Below are positions 8,706 to 16,996 of a DNA stretch of 48,595 bases, one piece after another. Source of the DNA: an uncultured Verrucomicrobiota bacterium (GTDB taxonomy: Bacteria > Verrucomicrobiota > Kiritimatiellia > CAJWTS01); contig CAJWTS010000025.1 in the NCBI GenBank assembly GCA_913047795.1, forward strand, positions 1-48,595, given 5' to 3'. The position numbers and the translations under genes are program-made. The notes beneath the pieces are model-generated. The model made no database searches. It was not told the origin of the DNA and worked only from the letters and a program-made list of their open reading frames with translations. Position 1 is the first letter of the stretch, and the number at the start of each line of letters is the position of its first letter.

Positions 8706-9596
8706 TTGAATACACCGGTTGAACAGTTTCTGGATTACGTGACCCTCGAGCGGGGGCTTAGCGGAAATACCCGTAGCGCGTATGAGGACGACCTTACTGC
8801 CTTGCATCGGTTCATGGAGAAACGCAGCGTACGGCAGTTCAACGATCTGGAGCGCAAGGACGTGCTCGAGTTCCTGATGGCAGAACGGGAGCGCGGCCTC
8901 AGTGTGAATTCGGTATCCAGGCGGCTTGTCGCCATACGCGTCTTCTTTCGCTATCTCCAACAGGAGTCGCTTCTGGATCGAAACGTTGTGGAGATCATGG
9001 ATTCGCCGAAGTTGGCGAAGATATTGCCTGGTGTCTTGACGTCCCGCGAGGTGGAGCGACTGCTCGATGCGCCTGACCTGAAGGAGCCGCGTGGAGTGCG
9101 CGATCGTACGATCCTGGAGTTACTGTATGCAACCGGTCTTCGCGTAAGCGAAGCCGCTGCCCTGGCTGTCGGCGACATCCAGTTTGATTCCGACTATCTC
9201 AGGTGTTTTGGAAAGGGGAGCAAGGCGCGGGTTGTTCCGTTTGGCCGTCAGGCCAAGGACTTTCTAACGCGCTATATCGACCAGGTGCGACCCGGGTTTC
9301 TTCGCGACGATGATGCCGAAGGGCAGCTCTTTCTAACGCGTCTTGGACGTGGATTTACTCGCCAGGGGCTCTGGCGTCTGGTGAAAGGCTACGCGCAATC
9401 GGCCGGAATATCTAAGAATGTTACACCGCATACGCTCCGGCACTCTTTTGCGAGTCATATGCTGGCTAACGGCGCTCCTTTGCGTATTATTCAGGAAATT
9501 CTTGGTCACGCCGACATCGCGACGACGCAGGTGTATACGCATGTGGACGAAGGACGACTGCGTGCGAGCCATTCCCAGTTTCACCCACGCGCGTGA
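8706..9596 (+). CDS. xerD: tyrosine recombinase XerD/XerC
   Basis: Site-specific recombinase of 296 residues, expected to resolve chromosome dimers at dif. The N-terminal SAM-like domain covers about 1-90 and the catalytic domain about 108-290, with the full active-site set Arg146 (ATGLRVSEAA), Lys170 (FGKGSKAR), His242 and Arg245 (PHTLRHSFASH), His268 (LGHADI) and the nucleophile Tyr277 (TQVYTHV). The start is a TTG at 8706; another in-frame TTG at 8718 is possible because AGGA lies 12 bases before it. Length and C-terminal HPRA fit housekeeping XerD rather than a phage integrase. Confidence 0.92.
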   Translation: MNTPVEQFLDYVTLERGLSGNTRSAYEDDLTALHRFMEKRSVRQFNDLERKDVLEFLMAERERGLSVNSVSRRLVAIRVFFRYLQQESLLDRNVVEIMDSPKLAKILPGVLTSREVERLLDAPDLKEPRGVRDRTILELLYATGLRVSEAAALAVGDIQFDSDYLRCFGKGSKARVVPFGRQAKDFLTRYIDQVRPGFLRDDDAEGQLFLTRLGRGFTRQGLWRLVKGYAQSAGISKNVTPHTLRHSFASHMLANGAPLRIIQEILGHADIATTQVYTHVDEGRLRASHSQFHPRA

Positions 9597-9630
9597 CATC
9601 GTCTGGGCTTGGGCCGAGGTGACATGATTT

Positions 9631-10347
9631 ATGATCAGGATTCGCAGTAAAAACGAGTTTCGAGAGCTGGAAAAGGCGATCGGGTATACGTTTCGTCGTA
9701 AGCCCCTTCTGAAGACCGCCCTGACGCATCCATCCCATCGTTTCGAGAACGATGGCGTCGATCGCGACAATCAACGGATGGAATTCCTCGGAGACGCGGT
9801 GCTTGGCTTCGTCTCGGGCGCCACTCTTTATTCGACGTACAAGGACGAGGGCGAGGGGCTCATGACCTCACTACGCAGCCGATTGACGAGTGGGCGGGCG
9901 CTGGCAAAAATTGCGAAGGGCATTTCGCTGGGCGATCATCTGCGATTCGGGAAGGGCGAGGCCCGGTCCGGCGGCCACCGACGTCCGTCCAATCTTGCGG
10001 ATGCGCTTGAGGCGATCATCGGTGCCGCTTACCTCGATGGCGGGGTCAAGGCGGCGGAGAAGATCTATAAGAAGCTATTCGTTCCGATCATGGAAGATCT
10101 CGATGACGATTTCTGGGGGGACAACCCCAAGGGGCAACTCCAGGAGGTCTCCCAGCGCCTGTACCACGTCGGGCCGACCTACAAACTTGTCAGCCAGCGT
10201 GGCCCCTCGCACAGTAAGATCTATCGCGTTGAGGTCGAACTCAAAGACGGCATCAAGGGCGCGGGTGAGGGGCGCAACAAACGACTCGCCGAGTCGAAAG
10301 CGGCTGAGGTTGTGTTGCAGAATCTGCGTAAACGCAAACGGACCTGA
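9631..10347 (+). CDS. rnc: ribonuclease III
   Basis: Endonuclease that cleaves double-stranded RNA in rRNA and mRNA processing; 238 residues, normal length. The signature NQRMEFLGDAVL carries catalytic Glu51 and Asp55, a second acidic site lies in LADALEAIIGAAYLDGG, and a dsRNA-binding domain covers about 166-236 ending in SKAAEVVLQNLRK. A GAGGTGA Shine-Dalgarno at 9615-9621 supports the ATG at 9631. It follows xerD by 34 bases. Confidence 0.95.
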   Translation: MIRIRSKNEFRELEKAIGYTFRRKPLLKTALTHPSHRFENDGVDRDNQRMEFLGDAVLGFVSGATLYSTYKDEGEGLMTSLRSRLTSGRALAKIAKGISLGDHLRFGKGEARSGGHRRPSNLADALEAIIGAAYLDGGVKAAEKIYKKLFVPIMEDLDDDFWGDNPKGQLQEVSQRLYHVGPTYKLVSQRGPSHSKIYRVEVELKDGIKGAGEGRNKRLAESKAAEVVLQNLRKRKRT

Positions 10348-10375
10348 ACCACCGACGCGGCGAGCCATATCCGGG

Positions 10376-10822
10376 TTAGGCCGGCCCCTGCGCCCGGCGC
10401 CGCCGGGCCAGGATATGAATCGCGACATGCGTCAGCGCGATCGCCAGCCAGGTGCACGAGGCCACGAGATGCGCCCACATCCAGAGGTTTCGGGCCCAAT
10501 CCGCCACGGAAACCTGTAGCAGGTACCCCGAGAGAATCATGGGAGCGGCGAGTAGCGCGATCGTAACGCCCGTGCGGCGACCTTCCTGGCTCCCCCTGTG
10601 CCAGTAAGTCCACGCGTGGCGGTAGGCAAAGTGACCGATGACCGCGACGAGCAGTGGAGCAACGAGAATGTGCAGATGCAGGGCGTGCGGCTGCCAGGGG
10701 TGGTTGACCACGGCGAAATCGTCCGTGGGACGAAGGACGTAGCGCATCCAGCCGTACACCAGGCCGGTTGCAGCGACGAGACCGTTCGCCACATGGAAAC
10801 TCCAGTACTCCCAGCGTCTCAT
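10376..10822 (-). CDS. cytochrome b561-like integral membrane protein
   Basis: A 148-residue protein with four predicted membrane segments (about 8-25, 45-65, 83-102 and 109-133). Many histidines sit at membrane edges or in helices (FHVANG, NHPWQPHALHLHIL, IGHFAYRHAW, MWAHLV, THVAIHI), as expected for a bis-His b-type haem protein. It overlaps the stop of the FMN-binding gene by one base (TGATG), so both are translated together. I infer that it passes electrons from the quinone pool to the periplasmic flavin protein. Haem binding is not proven from sequence alone. Confidence 0.65.
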   Translation of the reverse strand: MRRWEYWSFHVANGLVAATGLVYGWMRYVLRPTDDFAVVNHPWQPHALHLHILVAPLLVAVIGHFAYRHAWTYWHRGSQEGRRTGVTIALLAAPMILSGYLLQVSVADWARNLWMWAHLVASCTWLAIALTHVAIHILARRRRAQGPA

Positions 10823-11367
10823 CACGGATCCGACATGGACAGCGTCTGGTGAATCGCAAGCATTCTTCGCGCGGCCCGCGATGTGGCCCGGGCCGTGAGC
10901 GTGGCACCCGTGATGCCGTTAATTTGACGCCCAATTCTAAGTTCGGATTCCAGGGTCTGTCCAAGAAACTGCTCGTACCAGCGTCGACGGGGCAGGTACT
11001 CCGGCGGTTCTTTGAACAAAAGCACACGTATGTCCTTGATCACATCCTCGGCATCGAGGGCGAGCATCAGGACCTCCGGAAGGGTCCGAACACGATGTTG
11101 GTCGAAGTAGGCGGTACCGATTTGTTTGCCTCCTTTCATCGCATCGTAGCGGTAGATAACTTTTGTCTCGATGTCACTACCGCCCATGTCTCGCACGCGT
11201 TGTACTTGTTCCGGCGTCAGGAAGATCGCTCGCCTTTGAAAGGTCGCCCCTGGAAAGGTCTCTGCAAGGGCACGATCCTGCGTGACGACGTCCGTTGCGT
11301 GAACGCTACCGTTCGAGAGCAAGAGAGCCGGCAGCAGGATCGCAAGGATTACGCCGCGGTGCCTCAT
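10822..11367 (-). CDS. exported FMN-binding domain protein
   Basis: A 181-residue protein with a signal peptide (about 1-24, ending SVHA) and a C-terminal FMN-binding domain. The segment INGITGATLTARAT fits the ApbE flavinylation signature (S/T-G-A-T-x-T), with Thr158 the likely FMN attachment site. Family members carry electrons in the periplasm, as in NqrC, RnfG and PceC-like proteins. Its start overlaps the stop of the porin gene by one base and its stop overlaps the start of the cytochrome-like gene, so the three form one translational unit downstream of feoAB. No apbE gene is in the window. Confidence 0.8.
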   Translation of the reverse strand: MRHRGVILAILLPALLLSNGSVHATDVVTQDRALAETFPGATFQRRAIFLTPEQVQRVRDMGGSDIETKVIYRYDAMKGGKQIGTAYFDQHRVRTLPEVLMLALDAEDVIKDIRVLLFKEPPEYLPRRRWYEQFLGQTLESELRIGRQINGITGATLTARATSRAARRMLAIHQTLSMSDP

Positions 11368-12632
11368 TAGAAGATGTACCCCATGGCCAGGTTGAATTGA
11401 TCCGCTACAGAACTGTCGGCGCTGTCGTAGAACTGGTAGTCGGCCTTGAACACAATCTCGGCGCGAGGTTTGTAGCTAACCCCGACGGTGATAACGTCTA
11501 CATCATACGTGCCGCTGACGGCCTTGAAGCCTGTCGGAACGCTTTCCTGTGTGTCGTAAGATTCGATCCGTGCGAATGGGGTCAAGGTGGCGTCTTTCTC
11601 CCCGAGCGGTCGGGCGTAACCAATCTCGAGATACCACCCGGAGAGTTCCTCGCCGATTGAATCGATGTCGGCGTCGGCAACTGCTTCACCCTCCGCCGCA
11701 TTGATCGTCGCGATGGCGCGATTCAATTCGTCCACATCGTCCACTCTGGCCCTGGTCACGAGTGCGCGGATCAAGAGGGCCTTGTGATGCCAGTCGAGAT
11801 GCGCCTCAATTATTTCGGTCGCGGCGCCGACGTCGAGGTCCTGACCGGATGAACCTGTATACAGGGAGGTGCCGAGGGTCAATCCCGGGGCGGGCGACCA
11901 GTCGGCGCGCGCAACGATAGCAAGGTCATCGGCCACCGCCTCGGAGCCTTTCTGGCGTCCGCCACGCAGACCCTTGGCGGAGAAATTCTCGCCTCGCAGG
12001 CCATTAACCAGGTAGACCTTGTAGGAGATGTCCCCGATATCACCGAAGATGCCCAGCCCGTTTTCGCGCCAGGTGGTAGGGATGATCCGATTCTCGATAT
12101 CCGGCCGCCGGGCACCCAGAAAGGATACGGGCTCGTGCAACTCGTTCACCAGCCCCACCGGAACGAGCAGCAGGCCGACACGGAAGTTGAGTCCAGGTTT
12201 GTGCAGGTAGTCCAGATAAGCGAACTCGACCGACGCGGACCCTTCCTTGCTGGTTGAAGCGTGCTCGAATTCGATCTCCGTGTTCAGGATCCATTTTTCA
12301 TCGTACTTGTAGCCGAGGTAGATCACTCCGCGCAAGAAATCGGCCGAGGAGGCGTTGTCCCCCGTGAAATTCTCGTAAAGCGCTTCTCCGTAGCCGCCAA
12401 TCGATACGCCCTGATCGGTGCTGTAGACTTTTGAAGCCGCCGGGCCGAGTCCGTAGACGCTGTCGCCAGGTGGGGCAAAGGCGTCCTGCAAGTTGCTGCG
12501 TTCCAGTTCCTGTGTGAGTATTTCGACTTTGCGCTCGAGTTCCGCTATGCGGGCTTCTTGTGTCACGCCCACTGTCGGCGCGACGAGTGCGCTGGCAACC
12601 ATGAGATAGATGAAGCGCTTCTTGAATTTCAT
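11367..12632 (-). CDS. outer-membrane porin (OprP/O-like beta-barrel)
   Basis: A 421-residue protein with a signal peptide (MKFKKRFIYLMVASALVAPT, cleavage near residue 24), a short coiled coil (ARIAELERKVEILTQELERS), then about 350 residues of alternating beta-barrel sequence (IGGYGEALYENF, GVIYLGYKYDEKWILNTEIE) ending in the terminal aromatic GYIF. This matches the phosphate-selective porin superfamily, but the solute cannot be read from sequence. The ATG at 12632 is supported by AGGAGAA eight bases upstream. It leads the porin-FMN-cytochrome unit, 152 bases after feoB. Confidence 0.8.
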   Translation of the reverse strand: MKFKKRFIYLMVASALVAPTVGVTQEARIAELERKVEILTQELERSNLQDAFAPPGDSVYGLGPAASKVYSTDQGVSIGGYGEALYENFTGDNASSADFLRGVIYLGYKYDEKWILNTEIEFEHASTSKEGSASVEFAYLDYLHKPGLNFRVGLLLVPVGLVNELHEPVSFLGARRPDIENRIIPTTWRENGLGIFGDIGDISYKVYLVNGLRGENFSAKGLRGGRQKGSEAVADDLAIVARADWSPAPGLTLGTSLYTGSSGQDLDVGAATEIIEAHLDWHHKALLIRALVTRARVDDVDELNRAIATINAAEGEAVADADIDSIGEELSGWYLEIGYARPLGEKDATLTPFARIESYDTQESVPTGFKAVSGTYDVDVITVGVSYKPRAEIVFKADYQFYDSADSSVADQFNLAMGYIF

Positions 12633-12784
12633 AACGAGGTTCTCCTGATTAATGATTTCGATTTTCGTGGTACCTATCTTTTGACCGATGGATAATTGGC
12701 GGCAGCGAATACAGGTCACCTAGCTAGAGGTTCTAGTGCGAGGATTTTTTGGCAGCCGGCGAATCTGTCAGATAAAAGGGTTGG

Positions 12785-14821
12785 CTACGCGATACCAATC
12801 AATCGCAGGCCCTGGAAAGCGAGCAGCGCGGCGCCGTAGGCCAACACGGTCATGTAACCGAATTGAAACGCGGCCCATTTCCAGCTCTTGGTTTCACGCA
12901 TAGTTACCGCCTGGGTTGGCAGGCATTGCATGGCAAGAATGTAGAATACGAGCAGGCTGATACTTGTCGCCGTAGTGAATACGGCTGTACCGTCCCCCCG
13001 TTTGGCCAGTTTCAATGTTTCATAGAGTCCGGCGCCGTCTGCATCTTCGCCCAGCCCGTAAACGATCGCGAGCGTCGAGACAATGACCTCGCGCGCCGCA
13101 AATGACGTGATCACGCCGATGCTGATCTGCCAGTCAAAACCCAGCGGTTCAAAGACGGGTTCGACGAAGCGGCCCATGCGTCCCGCCATCGAGTTCGCCA
13201 GCGCACTCCGGTTTTCGATATTATGCGCTTCGTGCTCGAGTGACTCGGCCCGTTCGGTGTTCCCAGCGGCGGCTGCCGCCATGGATTGATCCAGCAGGTC
13301 CAACGCGGCAGCCGGGGTATCGGACTTGGGATAGGTGGCCATTGCCCAGAGAATGACAGAAATCATCAGAATAATCGTGCCCGCCTGTTGAACGAAAGCC
13401 TTGGCACGGTCGAAGGTGTACATGGCGACAGTGCGAAGACTGGGGACCTTGTAGCCGGGCAGTTCCAACACAAGGGGTCGGCTCTCCCCGGGCAGGATTG
13501 TCTTCCGGAATATGAAGGCCATTCCAAGCGCGGTCCCGATGCCGAGCAGGTAGGCCCCGACAAACATCGCGGCGGCGAGGGCGGGTTGATTGTAAAAAAG
13601 GAGTGCGGCGACCATGGCGTAGACCGGGATGCGTGCCGAACACGTGATCAATGGTGCGACAAGGATCGTCAGAAGCCGGTCCCGCTCGTCGTGAATGACG
13701 CGCGCCGACATGATCGCGGGAATCGCGCAGGCGTGTGCGGAGACCAGGGGCACAAATGCAGTACCCGGCAGTCCGAAGCGGCGCATCAAGCGATCCAGCA
13801 CAAAGGCCGCGCGCGCCAGGTAGCCCGAATCTTCCAGAATCCCGAGAAAGAAGAAAAGGAAGCAGATCTGCGGGAGGAAGACAAGCACACCGCCCACACC
13901 CCCGATGATGCCGTCGACCAGCAGGCTCTGCAGGTCGCCCGCCGGTACCAGTCGACTGACCTGGCCGGCCAGGGTTCCGAAGAGCAGATCAATCATATCC
14001 ATTGGCACCGATGCCACGCTGAATATCATGTAGAAGACGCCCAGCATGATGCCGAGAAACGCAAGCAGTCCGCCTGTTGGATGGGTCAGTACCTTGTCGA
14101 TCGTCTCCGTCACGCGGCTCTTGGCGATACCCGGTGAGGTCACGCAACGTGACGCGACATCTTCGGACCACGAGTATCGGGATTGGTAAGGGCAATGGCC
14201 GCAGGATCCGCAGGTCGGTTTCGGGCGGTCGACGATGGGAGGGCCGTCGCCGGCATGGCTCTCAATTAGTTTTGCAACCCACTCGCGCATTTCTTCCACG
14301 CCTTGCCCGGACTTGGCGACCATCGGAATCACCGGACAGGCGAGCTCTTGTGAGAGGCGTTCGGCGTTGATCTGCATGCCATGTCGTTCCGCGATGTCGA
14401 CCATGTTCAATGCGACCACGACGCGCAGGTCGAGTTCGAGCAATTGGCTGATCAGGAACAGGTTGCGTTCCAGGTTGTCTGCGTCGACGATTGCGATGAC
14501 CGCGTCCGGCCGCGAAACGTCGTCGGCCTCGCCATGTAGCACGTCCCGCGCAACGCGTTCCTCGGAGGTCACCGCCTGCAAGCTGTACATGCCGGGCAGA
14601 TCGACATAATCCACCGGCGTCTCGTTTACCGTATCGCGGCAGATGCGATACTCGACGGTGGTTCCACTGAAATTGCCGGTGCGTGCGCGCAGGCCGGTCA
14701 GCGCATTGAAGAGCGTCGTCTTGCCCGCGTTCGGGTTTCCCGTGAGCGCAATCGTGTAGGGACGCGTGGAGTTCCCGTTGCGGCGGCGACTCTTGCGAGT
14801 CACTGACTGACATTCACCCAT
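12785..14821 (-). CDS. feoB: ferrous iron transporter B
   Basis: Inner-membrane Fe(II) transporter of 678 residues with an N-terminal G domain: G1 GNPNAGKT at 28-35, G3 DLPG at 74-77 and G4 NMVD near 140. A cysteine-rich linker (CGSCGHCPYQ) follows, then two Gate regions and about ten membrane helices with a complete C-terminus. The Cys cluster between G domain and membrane domain is present in some FeoB subgroups and may bind metal or sense redox state. An AGGGT lies upstream of the start. feoA is 21 bases upstream on the same strand. Confidence 0.95.
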   Translation of the reverse strand: MGECQSVTRKSRRRNGNSTRPYTIALTGNPNAGKTTLFNALTGLRARTGNFSGTTVEYRICRDTVNETPVDYVDLPGMYSLQAVTSEERVARDVLHGEADDVSRPDAVIAIVDADNLERNLFLISQLLELDLRVVVALNMVDIAERHGMQINAERLSQELACPVIPMVAKSGQGVEEMREWVAKLIESHAGDGPPIVDRPKPTCGSCGHCPYQSRYSWSEDVASRCVTSPGIAKSRVTETIDKVLTHPTGGLLAFLGIMLGVFYMIFSVASVPMDMIDLLFGTLAGQVSRLVPAGDLQSLLVDGIIGGVGGVLVFLPQICFLFFFLGILEDSGYLARAAFVLDRLMRRFGLPGTAFVPLVSAHACAIPAIMSARVIHDERDRLLTILVAPLITCSARIPVYAMVAALLFYNQPALAAAMFVGAYLLGIGTALGMAFIFRKTILPGESRPLVLELPGYKVPSLRTVAMYTFDRAKAFVQQAGTIILMISVILWAMATYPKSDTPAAALDLLDQSMAAAAAGNTERAESLEHEAHNIENRSALANSMAGRMGRFVEPVFEPLGFDWQISIGVITSFAAREVIVSTLAIVYGLGEDADGAGLYETLKLAKRGDGTAVFTTATSISLLVFYILAMQCLPTQAVTMRETKSWKWAAFQFGYMTVLAYGAALLAFQGLRLIGIA

Positions 14822-14842
14822 ATTTTACCCTATAAACCGAAC

Positions 14843-15130
14843 TCAGTAGGTGCCGGGGGGGCAGGGCGTAACCTGTACGCGTTCTGCAAGGCGCGCCGAT
14901 ACGCCAATTCGAGATCCAAATACTTTCAAGATGAGTGGATCGCCGTTCTTTACAACTTCGATGGTTCGGCCGGCGCAGACGCCCATACTCATTAATCGCT
15001 GTACGTCGTTATCCTGGGCGAGAACCTCCGTGACAACGCAGCAATCGTGCGCCAAAAGCTCGGTCAAAGGCTGGGGAGCTTCCTGCTCCGTCGCCCGATC
15101 TGCTGGTTCCTCTGCGGATGGTTTATCCAT
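14843..15130 (-). CDS. feoA: FeoA-like protein
   Basis: A 95-residue cytosolic SH3-like protein that assists FeoB. The core is seen in QRLMSMGVCAGRTIEVV and GDPLILKVFGSRIGVSARLAERV. About 28 acidic, Glu/Ala-rich residues precede the core, making it longer than the usual 75 residues. The ATG at 15130 is taken as start; a GTG at 15148 is an alternative. It is the first gene of the iron locus, with an inverted repeat just upstream. Confidence 0.88.
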   Translation of the reverse strand: MDKPSAEEPADRATEQEAPQPLTELLAHDCCVVTEVLAQDNDVQRLMSMGVCAGRTIEVVKNGDPLILKVFGSRIGVSARLAERVQVTPCPPGTY

Positions 15131-15150
15131 TGGCGGGGAAGTTCTCACGG

Positions 15151-15193
15151 AATGTTAGACGAGTCAAACTTTTTATGTCACGACTAACATTAG
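15151..15193. promoter_or_regulatory. inverted repeat upstream of feoA, candidate operator
   Basis: AATGTTAG at 15151-15158 and CTAACATT at 15184-15191 are exact inverted copies separated by 25 bases, just before the feoA start. On the minus strand a TTGACC-like -35 element precedes the right copy, so one arm would overlap the -10 region. This placement fits repression by a metal-responsive regulator (Fur or DtxR type), but the arms do not match a consensus I can name. Confidence 0.3.
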
Positions 15194-15225
15194 TAGCCTC
15201 GTCTTAATCGGTCAATCCCCTCAAA

Positions 15226-15245
15226 CAAGAAAACGCGTTTTCTTG
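15226..15245. promoter_or_regulatory. 20-bp perfect palindrome in the feoA / GH29 spacer
   Basis: CAAGAAAACGCGTTTTCTTG is perfectly self-complementary over 20 bases. It lies in the divergent region between feoA and the first GH29 gene, about 127 bases before the latter. A central CG flanked by A and T tracts is a frequent layout of LacI-type operators. No T-run follows, so a terminator is less likely. The AAACGCGTTT core is also found at 7739-7748. Confidence 0.4.
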
Positions 15246-15371
15246 AGCGTTGTGGGGACGCGCTTCTGAGGGCTGCCGCGGGGGTTGATATGAAGGCCGG
15301 TTTCGCCCAGTATCGGCTTTCAATCGTCGGATTTAACCTGTTTAAAGGGTCTGACGATGGAGGCCTGACAG

Positions 15372-16709
15372 GTGAAGAATAGACCGGATCGCGAAGAAGA
15401 ATTCATGAGTTGGGGATTGGGGCTCTTCATTCACTGGAGTCTCGATTCGCAGTTGGGTAGCGTCATCAGCCACAGCCTCGTCGGGGCCTCGGCCGACTAT
15501 GTCGAACGCTACTTCCGCGACCTTCCGAAGACGTTCGAGCCCGAGCGGTTCAATCCCAGGGAGTGGGCTCGTCTCGCGCGCGTATCCGGAATCCAGTACG
15601 TCGTCATTACGGCCAAACATCACAGCGGTTTCTGCATGTGGGATTCGAGCGTCTGCGAATTCAACATCACCAGCACCCCGTACGGGAAAGATATTCTGAA
15701 AGAAATAGTCGATGCATTTCGTGATGCGGATATTCGTGTCGGATTCTATTTTTCTCCAGACGACTTCTGGTGGCTGCATACGCACGGCTATCGCATCGCC
15801 CGCAACGAGGAGTACGCCTGGGAGACACACAACCCGGAGTTGGGCGAATATAATTGTCGCCAACTGGACGAGTTGCTTGGTGGCACGTACGGCAAGATCG
15901 AGGTGCTGTTCCTCGATGGTTTCTGCGAATCGTTTGTGAAGGAACGGAAATTCCGTTTTCCGATGTTGTCGGCCCACATTGAAGAGCACTATCCCGATAC
16001 AATCATTACGCGGGGGTTGATGGAGACGCCCGAACAGTACACGCCGGACGAGCCGATGCCGGGTCCCTGGGAAGCCTGTTTCACGCTGGGTACGCAGTGG
16101 CAGTTCAAGCCGACGAACGAAACCTACAAGGGCGGCGGCGAATTGATCCGCATGCTGATCGAGATCCGTGCCAAAGGTGGCAATTTCCTGCTCAACATCG
16201 GCCCGCACCCGGAGGGTGACATACCGTTCGAGCAGGAACGCCGACTGCGCGAACTCGCGCTATGGATGTTCCTCAATGGGGAGTCGGTGACGGACGTGCG
16301 GCCCTGGCATCGCATCCGTGAGCACGACATCTGGTTCACGCGCGCCGCTAACGATGCGGGCACACTCTACGTACATCTGCCTAACGACGGCGAATGGATG
16401 CGCGGCACACGACGTTCGTTTGCGATCACTTCGGCGGCGGCAACGGATCAGACCACGGTTGAGGTCCTGGGACAGAGTGGCGAGATCATGGAGTACGAAC
16501 GGGACATCGACGTTACGCCGTACGTCAAGCAGATGCCGGCCGGCATGCAACTCGACATTATGCGTACGCAGCGGATCTACAACATGCAGACACCGCCCTG
16601 GCCCAACCCGATTGTCGTCAAGCTGACCCACGTGGAGCCGCTGGGCGCTGCCTCCGAAGTGGCGGCCGACCAGGAGATGCAATCGGTGCCGGGCGAAGAC
16701 GATGGTTAG
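15372..16709 (+). CDS. GH29 family alpha-L-fucosidase-like glycoside hydrolase
   Basis: A 445-residue enzyme expected to release alpha-L-fucose by a retaining mechanism. The catalytic barrel starts almost at the N-terminus (GLGLFIHWSLDS), with the family KHHSGFCMWDS motif near residue 80 and the probable nucleophile Asp182 in VLFLDGF; GGNFLLNIGPHPEGDIP closes the barrel, and a beta-sandwich follows. There is no signal peptide, so it should act in the cytoplasm on imported material. The start is GTG with GGAGG upstream. HWSLDS in place of the common HWGLYS and the divergence from the second GH29 here suggest another linkage preference. Confidence 0.85.
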   Translation: MKNRPDREEEFMSWGLGLFIHWSLDSQLGSVISHSLVGASADYVERYFRDLPKTFEPERFNPREWARLARVSGIQYVVITAKHHSGFCMWDSSVCEFNITSTPYGKDILKEIVDAFRDADIRVGFYFSPDDFWWLHTHGYRIARNEEYAWETHNPELGEYNCRQLDELLGGTYGKIEVLFLDGFCESFVKERKFRFPMLSAHIEEHYPDTIITRGLMETPEQYTPDEPMPGPWEACFTLGTQWQFKPTNETYKGGGELIRMLIEIRAKGGNFLLNIGPHPEGDIPFEQERRLRELALWMFLNGESVTDVRPWHRIREHDIWFTRAANDAGTLYVHLPNDGEWMRGTRRSFAITSAAATDQTTVEVLGQSGEIMEYERDIDVTPYVKQMPAGMQLDIMRTQRIYNMQTPPWPNPIVVKLTHVEPLGAASEVAADQEMQSVPGEDDG

Positions 16710-16718
16710 GGGTCTCCC

Positions 16719-16732
16719 CGAAATCGATTTCG
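16719..16732. repeat. 14-bp palindrome after the GH29 gene; rest of spacer featureless
   Basis: CGAAATCGATTTCG starts nine bases after the stop of the GH29 gene. It may be part of a transcript-end hairpin, but no T-run follows. In the rest of the 16710-16996 spacer I see no gene or RNA. Confidence 0.2.
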
Positions 16733-16996
16733 TGACCTGTCCTCGGGAGTGAATATTCCGCCCGTTTCCTGCTAAGGCGCTCCAGCTTTCACATGTTGTT
16801 TGGAGCCAATCAACACGTTGAGTTCTCCAGAGCAATTCCGTCCCCATGATTTTCCCGGGCAGGATCGATAGACTTCTGAGTCTCAGGCGGGATTGGCGAT
16901 CCGGAGATTACGACACTTTTGGTGCAGCTATTTCTTTGTCCGGCCCTGCCGGTTTCGGCGGTTCCACTCGGCGGGGTCGTGATCAAGGCAGATATT

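Noticed and set aside
8706..9596. XerD-like gene as a sign of an integrated element or integron
   Set aside because: Length, motifs and neighbours (rnc) fit the housekeeping recombinase; no att repeats or cassette arrays were seen.
10221..11027. 268-residue minus-strand frame across the rnc end and the cytochrome/FMN genes
   Set aside because: Arg/Pro-rich shadow that conflicts with three better supported genes.
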